Assembly: GCA_022709485.1 (NCBI GenBank)
Contig: JAKLIS010000029.1
Location: forward strand, 1-9,242
From: Elusimicrobiota bacterium
Lineage (GTDB): Bacteria > Elusimicrobiota > Elusimicrobia > F11
Length of the DNA stretch: 9,242 nucleotides
Direction: 5' to 3'
In this document: positions 1 through 7,261 of the stretch, piece by piece
How positions within the stretch are numbered: position 1 is the stretch's first letter
Layout of the letters: each line of letters opens with the position of its first letter
Notes under the pieces: generated by a model
Seen by the model: only the letters and a program-made list of their open reading frames with translations
The model's database searches: none
What the model was told of the DNA's origin: nothing
Translations under genes and position numbers: made by a program

Positions 1-98
1 AGCCCGCCAATGCTGGCAGCGACCATGAGAAGAGAAAGCCCGTAAAAAAAAGAACGTTTACCGAGGAAGTCAATATTCAGCGTGCTAAGGAATTTCAT
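1..98 (-). CDS. secF: SecF, Sec translocon accessory protein (N-terminal fragment)
   Basis: Only the first 32 codons are visible; the gene runs off the left edge. The reading begins MKFLSTLNIDFLGKR and continues into a hydrophobic stretch (FFYGLSLLMVAASIGG), which is how SecF proteins begin: a short amphipathic start followed by the first membrane helix. Known of the family: SecF pairs with SecD in the inner membrane and uses the proton gradient to help pull preproteins through SecYEG. The ATG at 98 lies two bases after the secD stop codon, with no clear ribosome-binding site, so translation is probably coupled to secD. Position directly after yajC and secD supports the assignment more than the short peptide does alone. 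Confidence 0.88.
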   Translation of the reverse strand, partial: MKFLSTLNIDFLGKRSFFYGLSLLMVAASIGG

Positions 99-100
99 AT

Positions 101-1546
101 TTATACACTCAACTTTGTTGGTTTATTGATTGAAAACCAGATTTCATAAAAGATTCTTGTGACCACAATGGCTGTGACCATAGAAATGCAAAGGCCCAAG
201 GTCAAAGTAATGCCAAATCCGCGAACCGGCCCTGTTCCAAATTGGAAAAGGAAAAGGGCTGCGATGAGAGTCGTTATATTTCCATCCAGAATGGCGCTGA
301 AGGCTTTAGAATATCCTTCATCAATGGCAAATTTGATCTGTTTGCCCTTATCCAATTCTTCTCGAATACGTTCAAGGATTAGAACGTTGGCGTCCACCGC
401 CATCGCCAAGGAGAGGATAAGCCCCGCTATACCCGGCATGGTCAGAGACGCTTTAAAATAATTCATGAAAACCATAGTGAACACTAGGTTCAAAACCAAA
501 GCAATATCGGCCAGAAATCCTGACGTTTTGTAATAAAACCACATAAAAGCCACAACCAGAAGAAATCCCATCATCGATCCGAACAATCCGCGACGAATGG
601 AATCTTCTCCCATTTGCGGGCCCACGGTTCTCTCTTCTACGACCACCATGGGGGCCTGCAGGTTGCCGGAATTTAAGACATGGGAAAGATTCCTTGCTTC
701 CTCCACACTGAAAGACCCGGTGATCTGGCCCGACCCGTCCGGAATGCGGTCTTGGATGGTGGGAGCTGATTGAATGGTTCGGTCCAGAACAATGGCCAAA
801 CGCTCACTCACGTGAGCGCCGGTCAATTCACGAAACAACTTGGCTCCTTCAGAATTTAATTCAAATTGAATGGCGAGTCCCCCCATTTGGGAAGTGTTTC
901 CTAAATCCACGTAAGCTTTTTTGAGATAGGCGCCGGTTAAATCAGCTTTATCGTTGACAAACAAGTAACCGCCATCCCGTGATGGCATGATGTCAAGCCC
1001 GGCGGGAATGAGTTTTTTAATGTCTTCTGGAAGCTGGTTATTAATGATCTGCTCGGGTCGAATATCCTTTTCCTTCATTTGATCGATGATATCCGCTAAG
1101 GCATCTGCTTTATCCCCACGGACAAGGCGGAATTCCAAGAGGGCGGTTTGTCCGATAAGCCTTTTGGCTGCTTCGCTTTCGTAAACGCCGGGAAGTTGAA
1201 CAACAATCAAATCCCTTCCTTGTCTGGCCACAAAAGGATTGGCCACACCCATGGCGTCGATCCGGTTATTGATGACAAGCATATTCTGATCGACCGCTTG
1301 CGTGACGGTGGCCTCCGCTTCATCCGGAAGTTTGGATGTGTCCACTTGATAAACCAAGTGAACGCCCCCTTGCAGATCGAGCCCCAAAGGAACGACCTTT
1401 TCCGCCAGGGGATCTTTTCTTTTGGCTTTTTCCTGACGAACATCCAAGGGCAGGCTGTACCAAACAAAATTCGGATATAGATAATAAAAAGCGCCCACAA
1501 TGAGGGCGAGGAGAATGGTGACTTTCCAGGCGAGCTTGTTGCTCAT
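101..1546 (-). CDS. secD: SecD, protein translocase subunit
   Basis: 481-residue inner-membrane protein that works with SecF to drive late steps of Sec-dependent export. Visible layout: first membrane helix at about residues 8-25; the SecD signature PLGLDLQGGVHLVYQVD at 53-69, opening the periplasmic P1 region; a periplasmic domain to about 305; the TVGPQMGEDSIRRG motif at 307-320; then five more helices to about residue 466. The helix with MAVDANVLILERIREEL (382-398) carries Asp385, matching the aspartate needed for proton-driven function in other SecD proteins. The GYSKAFSAILDGNITTLIAA segment (411-430) and the following FGTGPVRGFG are also family hallmarks. It is shorter than Escherichia coli SecD (about 615) but normal for organisms with compact SecD, and it is not fused to SecF. 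The start ATG overlaps the yajC stop by four bases (ATGA), implying translational coupling. Confidence 0.97.
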   Translation of the reverse strand: MSNKLAWKVTILLALIVGAFYYLYPNFVWYSLPLDVRQEKAKRKDPLAEKVVPLGLDLQGGVHLVYQVDTSKLPDEAEATVTQAVDQNMLVINNRIDAMGVANPFVARQGRDLIVVQLPGVYESEAAKRLIGQTALLEFRLVRGDKADALADIIDQMKEKDIRPEQIINNQLPEDIKKLIPAGLDIMPSRDGGYLFVNDKADLTGAYLKKAYVDLGNTSQMGGLAIQFELNSEGAKLFRELTGAHVSERLAIVLDRTIQSAPTIQDRIPDGSGQITGSFSVEEARNLSHVLNSGNLQAPMVVVEERTVGPQMGEDSIRRGLFGSMMGFLLVVAFMWFYYKTSGFLADIALVLNLVFTMVFMNYFKASLTMPGIAGLILSLAMAVDANVLILERIREELDKGKQIKFAIDEGYSKAFSAILDGNITTLIAALFLFQFGTGPVRGFGITLTLGLCISMVTAIVVTRIFYEIWFSINKPTKLSV

Positions 1547-1956
1547 TTCACAAGCACCGGTGTTTTATCGGCTTCTTTTTCTTTGGGAGTGTCTCTGAAA
1601 ATCTCCGCGACGGCAGAGCGTTTGATTTGGGCTTTTGTTTCTTCGTTAATTTTGATGTCGACAATCGAAGGTGAGACATTCAAAACAGTGGCGATAAGCC
1701 CGCCTTGCGTCACGATGCGATCGCCTTTCTTAATGGAATCAAGCATAACTTGATGTTCCTTCCGCTGCTTCATCTGGGGACGGATAAGGAGAAAGTAAAA
1801 CACGGCCACCATAAAAACAACTGGAAACCAAGACATCCAGGCGGGCGGCGGCGGGGCATTGGGGTCCATGTTGGGCCGGGCGGCCATGGCCCACACTTGG
1901 GTCGAAAGGGCAAGCCAATAACAAAAGCTCGCAAACAAAATTTTTATCGGTTTCAT
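1543..1956 (-). CDS. yajC: YajC, Sec translocon auxiliary subunit
   Basis: 137-residue small membrane protein that associates with SecDF. The diagnostic part is the membrane helix ending FYFLLIRPQMKQRKEHQ (about residues 53-69) followed by the conserved cytoplasmic segment with LDSIKKGDRIVTQGGLIATV (72-91). It is longer than the roughly 85-110 residues common in the family because of an N-terminal extension: residues 1-23 look like a signal peptide or additional membrane segment, followed by a proline-rich linker (PNAPPPPAW, 32-40). The C-terminal tail is lysine/glutamate-rich. The start ATG is preceded by a strong Shine-Dalgarno sequence. The gene sits 13 bases after the HEAT-repeat gene and overlaps secD by four bases, the usual yajC-secD-secF order. 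Confidence 0.95.
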   Translation of the reverse strand: MKPIKILFASFCYWLALSTQVWAMAARPNMDPNAPPPPAWMSWFPVVFMVAVFYFLLIRPQMKQRKEHQVMLDSIKKGDRIVTQGGLIATVLNVSPSIVDIKINEETKAQIKRSAVAEIFRDTPKEKEADKTPVLVK

Positions 1957-1960
1957 TTTA

Positions 1961-1967
1961 TCTCCTT
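1961..1967 (-). promoter_or_regulatory. Ribosome-binding site of yajC
   Basis: On the minus strand this reads AAGGAGA, followed by a four-base spacer TAAA and then the yajC ATG. It is the closest match to the Shine-Dalgarno consensus in the window. Most of the other internal starts have weak sites or none and probably depend on coupling, so YajC-SecD may have more independent translation initiation than its upstream neighbours. Confidence 0.8.
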
Positions 1968-1969
1968 GA

Positions 1970-3094
1970 TTACTCGGCGTCTTTGCGATTTACCATTTTA
2001 AAAAGAGAAACAGCTGCGCCCAAACGCGTTTTGATATTACCATCTTCCAATGTCTTGATGGCCAAATTTTGCGACGGCATCGTCTTAATATGTCCTAAAA
2101 CCAAAGCTCCCCGGGTTCGCGCGTCCATCTCATTAGACGCCAGAGCCGATTCGACCGTCGGAAGACCAGTGTCATTGTCCATTTTTCCCAAGGCCTCCGC
2201 CGCGGCCAATTGCACCATCCCGTTTGGATCTTGAAGGGAAGCCTTTAGGTTGGGAATTTTTTCTTGCGCGCCGATTTCTCCAAGGGACCACGCCGAATTT
2301 TCCCTCACCATACCGCTTTGATCACGCAAATACTCGGCCAATGCGTCCGCTGCTTCAGAGGATTTTATTTGGCCCAATGCTTTCGCGGCAGCCGCCCGCA
2401 CCGATTCGTCATTGTCGTTTAAGGCTTGAATGAGTGGTGAAACAGATTTTGGATCCCCCACCGCCCCCAAAGCTTCCACCGCCGCCAACCGAATCCCTTG
2501 ATCGGGATCATCGATGGCGCTTGAAAAAACGATTACTTCGCTCCTGTCTCCCTTGAGAGCCAAGGCCACCGCCGCCCCATCGCGGACGCGCCCATCATCA
2601 TCTTTTTTGGCTTCTTTTAAAATTGACATGAGTTCGGGATCGTCAAAATAAGCCAACGCTTTGGCCGCTTCCCCGCGAATCCGTCCTTTGGCCAGCGCTT
2701 TCATTTTGGCCAATGTCGCCAACGGTCCGGTTTGCTCTGTTTTGGGAGGCTGGGCGGTATTGGACAATATCCGCAGAAGGGTCATTTTTCCGGAATAATT
2801 TCCTCGTTTGGCCAAAATTTTGGCCGCCCAAATCCGCACATATTCACTTTCGTCATTGAGGGCCGCGGCCAATTCCCGATCCGACTGAGTGCTATTAATG
2901 AGCCCCAAGGCTTTAACGGCTTCTTCCCGGACGACGGAGTCTTTATATCGAAGCCCCTGTTCGATAACCGCCCACGCGGAAATCAACGATTTCCGGCTGA
3001 CCTCGGGCCCTTTGGCCATGAGAATTAAGACCAAACCGGTGCATAAAAATCCGAAAAAGAGAAATAATTTTCGCTTCGAAACGTTATAAACCAT
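1970..3094 (-). CDS. Membrane-anchored HEAT-repeat protein, function unknown
   Basis: 374 residues. Residues 9-26 form one hydrophobic segment preceded by KRK, so by the positive-inside rule the N terminus is predicted cytoplasmic and the remainder exported. The rest is an array of HEAT/PBS-lyase-type repeats. Ten copies of the helix motif (V/I)RxxAAxALG can be seen, starting at residues 55, 86, 139, 170, 201, 232, 263, 294, 325 and 356. Spacing is exactly 31 residues except between copies two and three, where a 22-residue insert lies (region 111-138, with PPKTEQTGP). Known of such repeats: they stack into a curved solenoid used for protein binding; no catalytic motif is visible. The start overlaps the tgt stop by 11 bases with no good ribosome-binding site, suggesting coupling. 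The next methionine, residue 26, would delete the anchor, so the first start is preferred. A link to Sec export from its position before yajC is inference only. Confidence 0.85.
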   Translation of the reverse strand: MVYNVSKRKLFLFFGFLCTGLVLILMAKGPEVSRKSLISAWAVIEQGLRYKDSVVREEAVKALGLINSTQSDRELAAALNDESEYVRIWAAKILAKRGNYSGKMTLLRILSNTAQPPKTEQTGPLATLAKMKALAKGRIRGEAAKALAYFDDPELMSILKEAKKDDDGRVRDGAAVALALKGDRSEVIVFSSAIDDPDQGIRLAAVEALGAVGDPKSVSPLIQALNDNDESVRAAAAKALGQIKSSEAADALAEYLRDQSGMVRENSAWSLGEIGAQEKIPNLKASLQDPNGMVQLAAAEALGKMDNDTGLPTVESALASNEMDARTRGALVLGHIKTMPSQNLAIKTLEDGNIKTRLGAAVSLFKMVNRKDAE

Positions 3095-4214
3095 CGAGGT
3101 ATTTCTTTTTCGCCTGAAGGAAATTCCCTTGAATAATCGACTGGCGAATTTGGCGCAGCAAACTTATCATAAAGGATAAATTGTGTAAAGTTAGGAGCCG
3201 GGGAGCCAAAAGCTCTCCCGCGCGAAACAAATGGCATAGGTAGGCCCGGGTATATTTCCGGCAGCAAATACAACCGCAATCTGGGTCCAGAGGTGAAAAA
3301 TCCTCCTTATATTCCGAGTTGGTAATGTTAATGCGTCCTTTAGCGGTGAACGCTTGGCCGCTTCGGCCGTTTCGGGTGGGCAAAACGCAATCAAACATAT
3401 CCACCCCGCGTTCTACAGCCTCCCAGATATCCTCGGGAGGTCCAAATCCCATGAGATAGTGAGGGGCCTCTGGCGGCAAGGGCTCCAAGCTCGCTTCCAA
3501 AAGCTCCCAAGTCAAAGAACGAGGTTCCCCCACCCCCAGCCCCCCGATGGAATAGCCTGGGAAATCGAGTTCAACCGTTCTTTTTGAAGACTCCCGGCGA
3601 AGAAGGGGAAAACTGGCCCCCTGCGTGATGCCAAAAAGAAGGGGGGCCGGTCCATCGCCTTTGTTATGATCTGCCAGCCACGACTCATACGTTTTTTTGC
3701 AGCGGGCGGCCCACCGCAAGGTTCTCTCCGTTCCCTCTTGGGCATCGGCTCTTAAACTCGGGTAAGGAGGGCAATCGTCCAAACACATGGCGATGTCTGA
3801 ACTTAAATTCAATTGAAATTGAGTGGTGATCTCCGGAGTTAATTTGCATCGCGTTCCGTCGACATGGGAAGAAAATTCCGCCCCCTCCTCGGTCATTTTG
3901 CACCGGGCCGCCAACGAAAGGACTTGATACCCCCCCGAATCCGTCAAAATGGAATGCGGCCAAGACATAAATTTTTGAAGGCCCCCGGCTTTCCTAATAA
4001 TGTTTTCTCCGGGCCGTAAAAAAAGATGGTAGGTGTTTCCCAGAATGATTTTATATCCAAGGTCCGCCACATCCTCAGAGGTGAGCATTTTAATGGTGCC
4101 TTGGGTCCCGACCGGCATAAAAACCGGCGTTTCAACCGGGCCGTGGGCGGTCGTCAAAATGCCGGCGCGGGCCTTTGATTTGGAATCAGTATGAGTAATT
4201 TTAAATTGATTCAT
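3084..4214 (-). CDS. tgt: Queuine/preQ1 tRNA-ribosyltransferase (Tgt)
   Basis: 376-residue cytoplasmic TIM-barrel enzyme that swaps guanine 34 in the anticodon of GUN-decoding tRNAs (Asp, Asn, His, Tyr) for preQ1 in bacteria. Family motifs are complete: TPVFMPVGTQGT (29-40), ILGNTYHL (57-64), ILTDSGGYQVLSL (89-101) with Asp92 as the expected general acid/base, LDDCPPYP (145-152) with Asp146 in the base-recognition position, GITQG (195-199), GGLGVGEP (224-231), and DMFDCVLPTRN (272-282) with Asp275 as the expected covalent nucleophile. The zinc site is intact: Cys313, Cys315, Cys318 and His344. Length is normal. It begins six bases after queA, whose product acts next on the inserted preQ1. The stop overlaps the HEAT-repeat gene start by 11 bases. 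Confidence 0.98.
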   Translation of the reverse strand: MNQFKITHTDSKSKARAGILTTAHGPVETPVFMPVGTQGTIKMLTSEDVADLGYKIILGNTYHLFLRPGENIIRKAGGLQKFMSWPHSILTDSGGYQVLSLAARCKMTEEGAEFSSHVDGTRCKLTPEITTQFQLNLSSDIAMCLDDCPPYPSLRADAQEGTERTLRWAARCKKTYESWLADHNKGDGPAPLLFGITQGASFPLLRRESSKRTVELDFPGYSIGGLGVGEPRSLTWELLEASLEPLPPEAPHYLMGFGPPEDIWEAVERGVDMFDCVLPTRNGRSGQAFTAKGRINITNSEYKEDFSPLDPDCGCICCRKYTRAYLCHLFRAGELLAPRLLTLHNLSFMISLLRQIRQSIIQGNFLQAKKKYLDGL

Positions 4215-4220
4215 CTTTCG

Positions 4221-5291
4221 TCAAAAAACCAACATGGCGTCGCCATAAGAAAAAAATCGATACCCAGACCGGATGGCTTCTTCATAAGCCTGAGTCAAAA
4301 ACTGAAGGCCGGAAAACGCCGCCGTGAGCGCAATGGGCGTCGAACGCGGCACATGAAAGTTGGTGATTAAGCCATTTATCCAGCGAAATTTATACCCCGG
4401 CTGAATGAAAATATTTGTTTCTCCCCGCAAAACGGCCTGGGGTTTTTCGTCAGGGAGAGATTCCAGCACCCGCGTAACGGTGGTGCCCACCGCGAAAATT
4501 TTCTTCCCTTCTTTCCGCGCGGCGTAAAGCGCCGCGAGGTGGCGGGGTTCAAACTCATATTTTTCGGACAACATTTTGTGATCGGCCAGGCGGCCCGAAA
4601 CGGGCTTAAAGGTGCCCCATCCCACGTGGAGAACGAGAGGAATGATTTGAACTCCTTTTTCTTCGATTTTTTTTAAAAGTTCATTGGTGAAGTGAAGGCC
4701 CGCCGTCGGCGCGGCAATGGCTCCGTCAACGGATGAATAGACAGTTTGATAATCCGACAAGTCTCTCTCATGCCGGGGATCTTTTTCTGAACGTTTGATG
4801 TAGGGTGGAAGAGGAAGGATTCCGGCGGAAGAAATTTTGTCGGCGGCGTCATCACTTTTAAGGCCGCAAACGTATTCTCCGTCGGGAAGCCGCGCCGCGA
4901 TCGTCAATTCTCCTAGGAATTGAATATCAATCGTTTCTCCTAATTTAATTTGGGGCCTGAGAAGAACTTTCCACAGAGGGGTCGCGGCATGATCTCCGTC
5001 TCCTTTACCCGTTTGTGCGAGAGGTTCCAGAAAAATGGCTTCCACTTTTCCTCCCGTTTTTTTACGGCCAAAAAACTTGGCGCGCCTCACTCGCGCCGTG
5101 TTGATCACAAGGACATCCCCGGAATTTAAATATTGAAGAAGATCCGAGAAAAAACAGTGGGATAGGGTTTGATCGGCCTTTTTGAGGACCATTAAATTGG
5201 CGCGGCTTCTGTCTGAAAGAGGTTCCTGAGCAATGAGCTCAAGAGGAAGCGAAAAATCCAAATTGTCGGGATGAATTATAAAGTTTCCCAC
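4221..5291 (-). CDS. queA: S-adenosylmethionine:tRNA ribosyltransferase-isomerase (QueA)
   Basis: 356-residue cytoplasmic enzyme that transfers and rearranges the ribosyl group of SAM onto preQ1 in tRNA, giving epoxyqueuosine. Recognisable motifs: LPLELIAQEPLSDRSR (15-30), KTGGKVEAIFLEPL (78-91), ILPLPPYIKR (158-167), YQTVYSSVDGAIAAPTAGLH (181-200), HVGWGTFKPV (222-231), AVGTTVTRVLES (267-278), GLITNFHVPRSTP (307-319) and YRFFSYGDAML (344-354). Two usually conserved spots differ: the NDTRV motif reads NTARV (64-68), and the HxMHxE motif reads HKMLSE (238-243). The start is GTG at 5291. An in-frame stop (the spoIID stop codon) lies two codons upstream and the next methionine is residue 34, so this start is effectively forced; no strong ribosome-binding site is visible. 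The gene is three bases after spoIID and six before tgt. Confidence 0.96.
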   Translation of the reverse strand: MGNFIIHPDNLDFSLPLELIAQEPLSDRSRANLMVLKKADQTLSHCFFSDLLQYLNSGDVLVINTARVRRAKFFGRKKTGGKVEAIFLEPLAQTGKGDGDHAATPLWKVLLRPQIKLGETIDIQFLGELTIAARLPDGEYVCGLKSDDAADKISSAGILPLPPYIKRSEKDPRHERDLSDYQTVYSSVDGAIAAPTAGLHFTNELLKKIEEKGVQIIPLVLHVGWGTFKPVSGRLADHKMLSEKYEFEPRHLAALYAARKEGKKIFAVGTTVTRVLESLPDEKPQAVLRGETNIFIQPGYKFRWINGLITNFHVPRSTPIALTAAFSGLQFLTQAYEEAIRSGYRFFSYGDAMLVF

Positions 5292-5294
5292 GGA

Positions 5295-6512
5295 TTACCA
5301 AATCAGGATTTGGGTCCCGGGATAATAAAATTCCAGGATATCCCGGTATCCCCGGCCATGCTCCGCCTGGCCTTTGGCGCCCCATTGACACAACCCCACC
5401 CCGTGGCCCCAGCCGCGCCCCTCAAATCGATAGGACCCGCGTAACTTTTTAAGATTCGTCCAAAGTGTGCTTCGGATGGCTTCCGGGCCGAGGGCGATGC
5501 GAAAATTGTTTCCCTTCAGGGTAAAAACGCCCGTATCGGTTTTTACCATCACTTTTTCCGCCCGGCCGGATCCGCTTTTCATCTTGATTTGGATGGAAAC
5601 CAGCTTCGTTCCGGTCACCCGGGTTTTGGCCTTCAAGAGCCTCAAAATTTCAGAGTTGGAAATGTCTTTCACCCAATGATAACGAGGATTGGCCGTTCCA
5701 AACCCGCATTTTTTTCGAGGGAGGTAATTCAAGTGTTCAATCTGCCAAACATGTTCGGCTTCTTCAGTCGATCCCCCGCAATTCGAGTGAAAAAAAGACT
5801 TTATGGGTTTTCCCTTGTAGAAAAGAACCTCCCCTCTTGTTTCGTCGACGGCGGTGTTCGTGGCGGGATGTTCTTTATCGACTCCCCCGTACACCTGGCA
5901 GTGAACATCGGAGCACAAATCAAATCCGTCTCTTCCGTGCTGGCCCAAATGGCTGACAAGATACGTCCGGCTCGCCACGGCTTGCGCCTTCAAACTTTCC
6001 TTGGCCCAGGTGGGCCCCACCTCGCGGGGCAAAACTCCCTTAAGATAATCGTCAACCGATAATTGGTTAACAACATTAAATTTACCTCCGACCATCGTCA
6101 AAATAATTTCACCCCGGTAAGGTTTGGGCCCGATTTGGAGATGATGCCCCTGTTCTGCAGAGGCCAAAAGCAACTTTTTTCCGCGGGGGATGCCCCCCAC
6201 AAATAATCGCCTATTAGCGACCGCAAACCGGTAATGGCCGGCCCCCCATTCCTGCCGCGTTTTATTATCTATGTCTCGAACGATAATTTTGGCTTCACAG
6301 CTAATTTTTATTTCGCTCATTCCAACGCGAAGGCCGATTTTCACTTTCTCCGGAAGTTTAAGCTCTTTCGGGGCTTCGCTTGGGGCGGCAGGCTGGATGA
6401 TTAACGGTTTTTCTTCCACGGGCGCGGCGCGGCGAGACACCGCGCACCCCGCGTTAAAAAGGAGGATGGTTAAAAGGGCCAGCCTTATTTCTTGATTCCG
6501 GAGGATCGCCAA
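5295..6512 (-). CDS. SpoIID/LytB-domain protein, probable cell-wall lytic transglycosylase lipoprotein
   Basis: 405 residues. The N terminus has a hydrophobic signal (about residues 11-20) ending AGC at 21-23, a plausible lipoprotein signal with Cys23 as the lipidated residue, although Asn at -3 is not ideal. A proline-rich linker follows (to about 55), then the SpoIID domain. The core motif DDYLKGVLPREVG (154-166) contains Glu164, matching the catalytic glutamate of SpoIID, and continues SLKAQAVASRTYLVS (173-187). Also present are CSDVHCQVYGG (200-210), FHSNCGG (241-247) and GRGWGHGVGLCQWGAKG (365-381). Cys200, His204, Cys205, His242 and Cys245 are candidate metal ligands. Known of the family: SpoIID cleaves denuded glycan strands in sporulating Firmicutes, and relatives occur widely in bacteria that do not form spores. 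No other sporulation gene is visible. The start is TTG, supported by a ribosome-binding site; it overlaps the methyltransferase end by 28 bases. Confidence 0.9.
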   Translation of the reverse strand: MAILRNQEIRLALLTILLFNAGCAVSRRAAPVEEKPLIIQPAAPSEAPKELKLPEKVKIGLRVGMSEIKISCEAKIIVRDIDNKTRQEWGAGHYRFAVANRRLFVGGIPRGKKLLLASAEQGHHLQIGPKPYRGEIILTMVGGKFNVVNQLSVDDYLKGVLPREVGPTWAKESLKAQAVASRTYLVSHLGQHGRDGFDLCSDVHCQVYGGVDKEHPATNTAVDETRGEVLFYKGKPIKSFFHSNCGGSTEEAEHVWQIEHLNYLPRKKCGFGTANPRYHWVKDISNSEILRLLKAKTRVTGTKLVSIQIKMKSGSGRAEKVMVKTDTGVFTLKGNNFRIALGPEAIRSTLWTNLKKLRGSYRFEGRGWGHGVGLCQWGAKGQAEHGRGYRDILEFYYPGTQILIW

Positions 6513-7258
6513 CTGACACCTTTGTAATGAGTGATGTGAATATCGGAAAATTCTTGATGATTAAACCACGCTTCTAAATCTTTCTTTTTCATGAAAAAAG
6601 TGGAGGGCGCGGTCATCTTATCGTGCACATTCTGTTTGTTGTAAAAAAAAGAGAGCCGCCTGAAATTTTGAAAATATCCATAGAAGGGAAGTTGGTTTTT
6701 CAAAGGCAGGAGAAAAATAGAATAGGCGACGGGGTAAAAAAACAAAGTGATGATAAAAGACGCGATTTTCAAAACCGGTTTCGGCAATTTTAAAAAGACG
6801 GTTCTTCTCAACCTTTCCAAAACGGCTCGGTTAAAGAAATTTCCTTCATATGAGGCGGACCGAATCATAAGAACGCCCCCTTTTTTGGTGAGGTTTTTTA
6901 AATTTCGAAAGGTTTTGGCGGGATCATCGGTTCTTTGAATAGCGCCCATGCAATAGACGGCGTCAAACGGCTTGTCATCTTGGAAAAGGGCGATATCTCC
7001 TTCCTGAACCACCACATTGGAAAATTCCTGGGTTTTCCGTCGGGCGGTATCGGCCGTTTTGGAATCGACGCCGACCACTTGAGAAGCAAAGGGCGCCACT
7101 TTTTTCAGATAATCGCCGCGCCCGCAGCCGGCGTCTAAAACCCGTTTTCCCCTGAAATCATCCAATTTCCGGGGCGCGATCCATTCGGTAAAAAGCGCGA
7201 GGGAATCGTCCTGGAAATGAGACCATTGGTCAAACCATTCTTGCTGATTTTTCTGCAT
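6485..7258 (-). CDS. Class I SAM-dependent methyltransferase, substrate unknown
   Basis: 257 residues. The Rossmann-fold SAM-binding region is clear: motif I VLDAGCGRGDYL (40-51), the acidic ribose-binding residue in VVGVDSK (61-67, Asp65), GDIALF (87-92), and motif IV FDAVYCMGAIQRTDDP (98-113), followed by the post-motif GGVLMIR (127-133). A strongly hydrophobic stretch at about 162-187, with LKIASFIITLFFYPVAYS at its core, is unusual for a soluble methyltransferase and suggests membrane association or a lipid-like substrate pocket. The C-terminal pattern with FFMKKKDLEAWF (221-232) resembles the lid region of small-molecule or lipid-type methyltransferases. The ATG is three bases after the ruvB stop with no Shine-Dalgarno sequence, so it is probably coupled. 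Its end overlaps the SpoIID gene by 28 bases. The substrate cannot be named; envelope lipids, quinones or sugars are all possible. Confidence 0.85.
   Translation of the reverse strand: MQKNQQEWFDQWSHFQDDSLALFTEWIAPRKLDDFRGKRVLDAGCGRGDYLKKVAPFASQVVGVDSKTADTARRKTQEFSNVVVQEGDIALFQDDKPFDAVYCMGAIQRTDDPAKTFRNLKNLTKKGGVLMIRSASYEGNFFNRAVLERLRRTVFLKLPKPVLKIASFIITLFFYPVAYSIFLLPLKNQLPFYGYFQNFRRLSFFYNKQNVHDKMTAPSTFFMKKKDLEAWFNHQEFSDIHITHYKGVSWRSSGIKK
6517..6522 (-). promoter_or_regulatory. Ribosome-binding site supporting the TTG start of the SpoIID gene
   Basis: On the minus strand this reads AAGGTG, followed by TCAG and then TTG at 6512. There is no ATG in this frame before residue 65, which would remove the signal peptide. 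The site lies inside the methyltransferase coding region. It favours the TTG over the CTG at residue 11, which would leave the signal peptide without its charged N-terminal region. Confidence 0.65.
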
Positions 7259-7261
7259 GGG

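Noticed and set aside
1970..3094. HEAT-repeat protein as a phycobilisome lyase
   Set aside because: The repeats match the PBS-lyase HEAT-like type, but that name reflects the repeat family only. There is no phycobiliprotein gene nearby and the N-terminal membrane anchor does not fit such a lyase.
5589..6062. 157-codon open frame on the plus strand opposite the SpoIID gene
   Set aside because: The minus strand encodes the conserved SpoIID core here; the antisense frame has no recognisable motif or ribosome-binding site.
5295..6512. SpoIID as proof of a spore-forming Firmicute
   Set aside because: SpoIID-domain proteins occur in many non-sporulating phyla; the lipoprotein-like signal and the absence of other sporulation genes argue against that reading.
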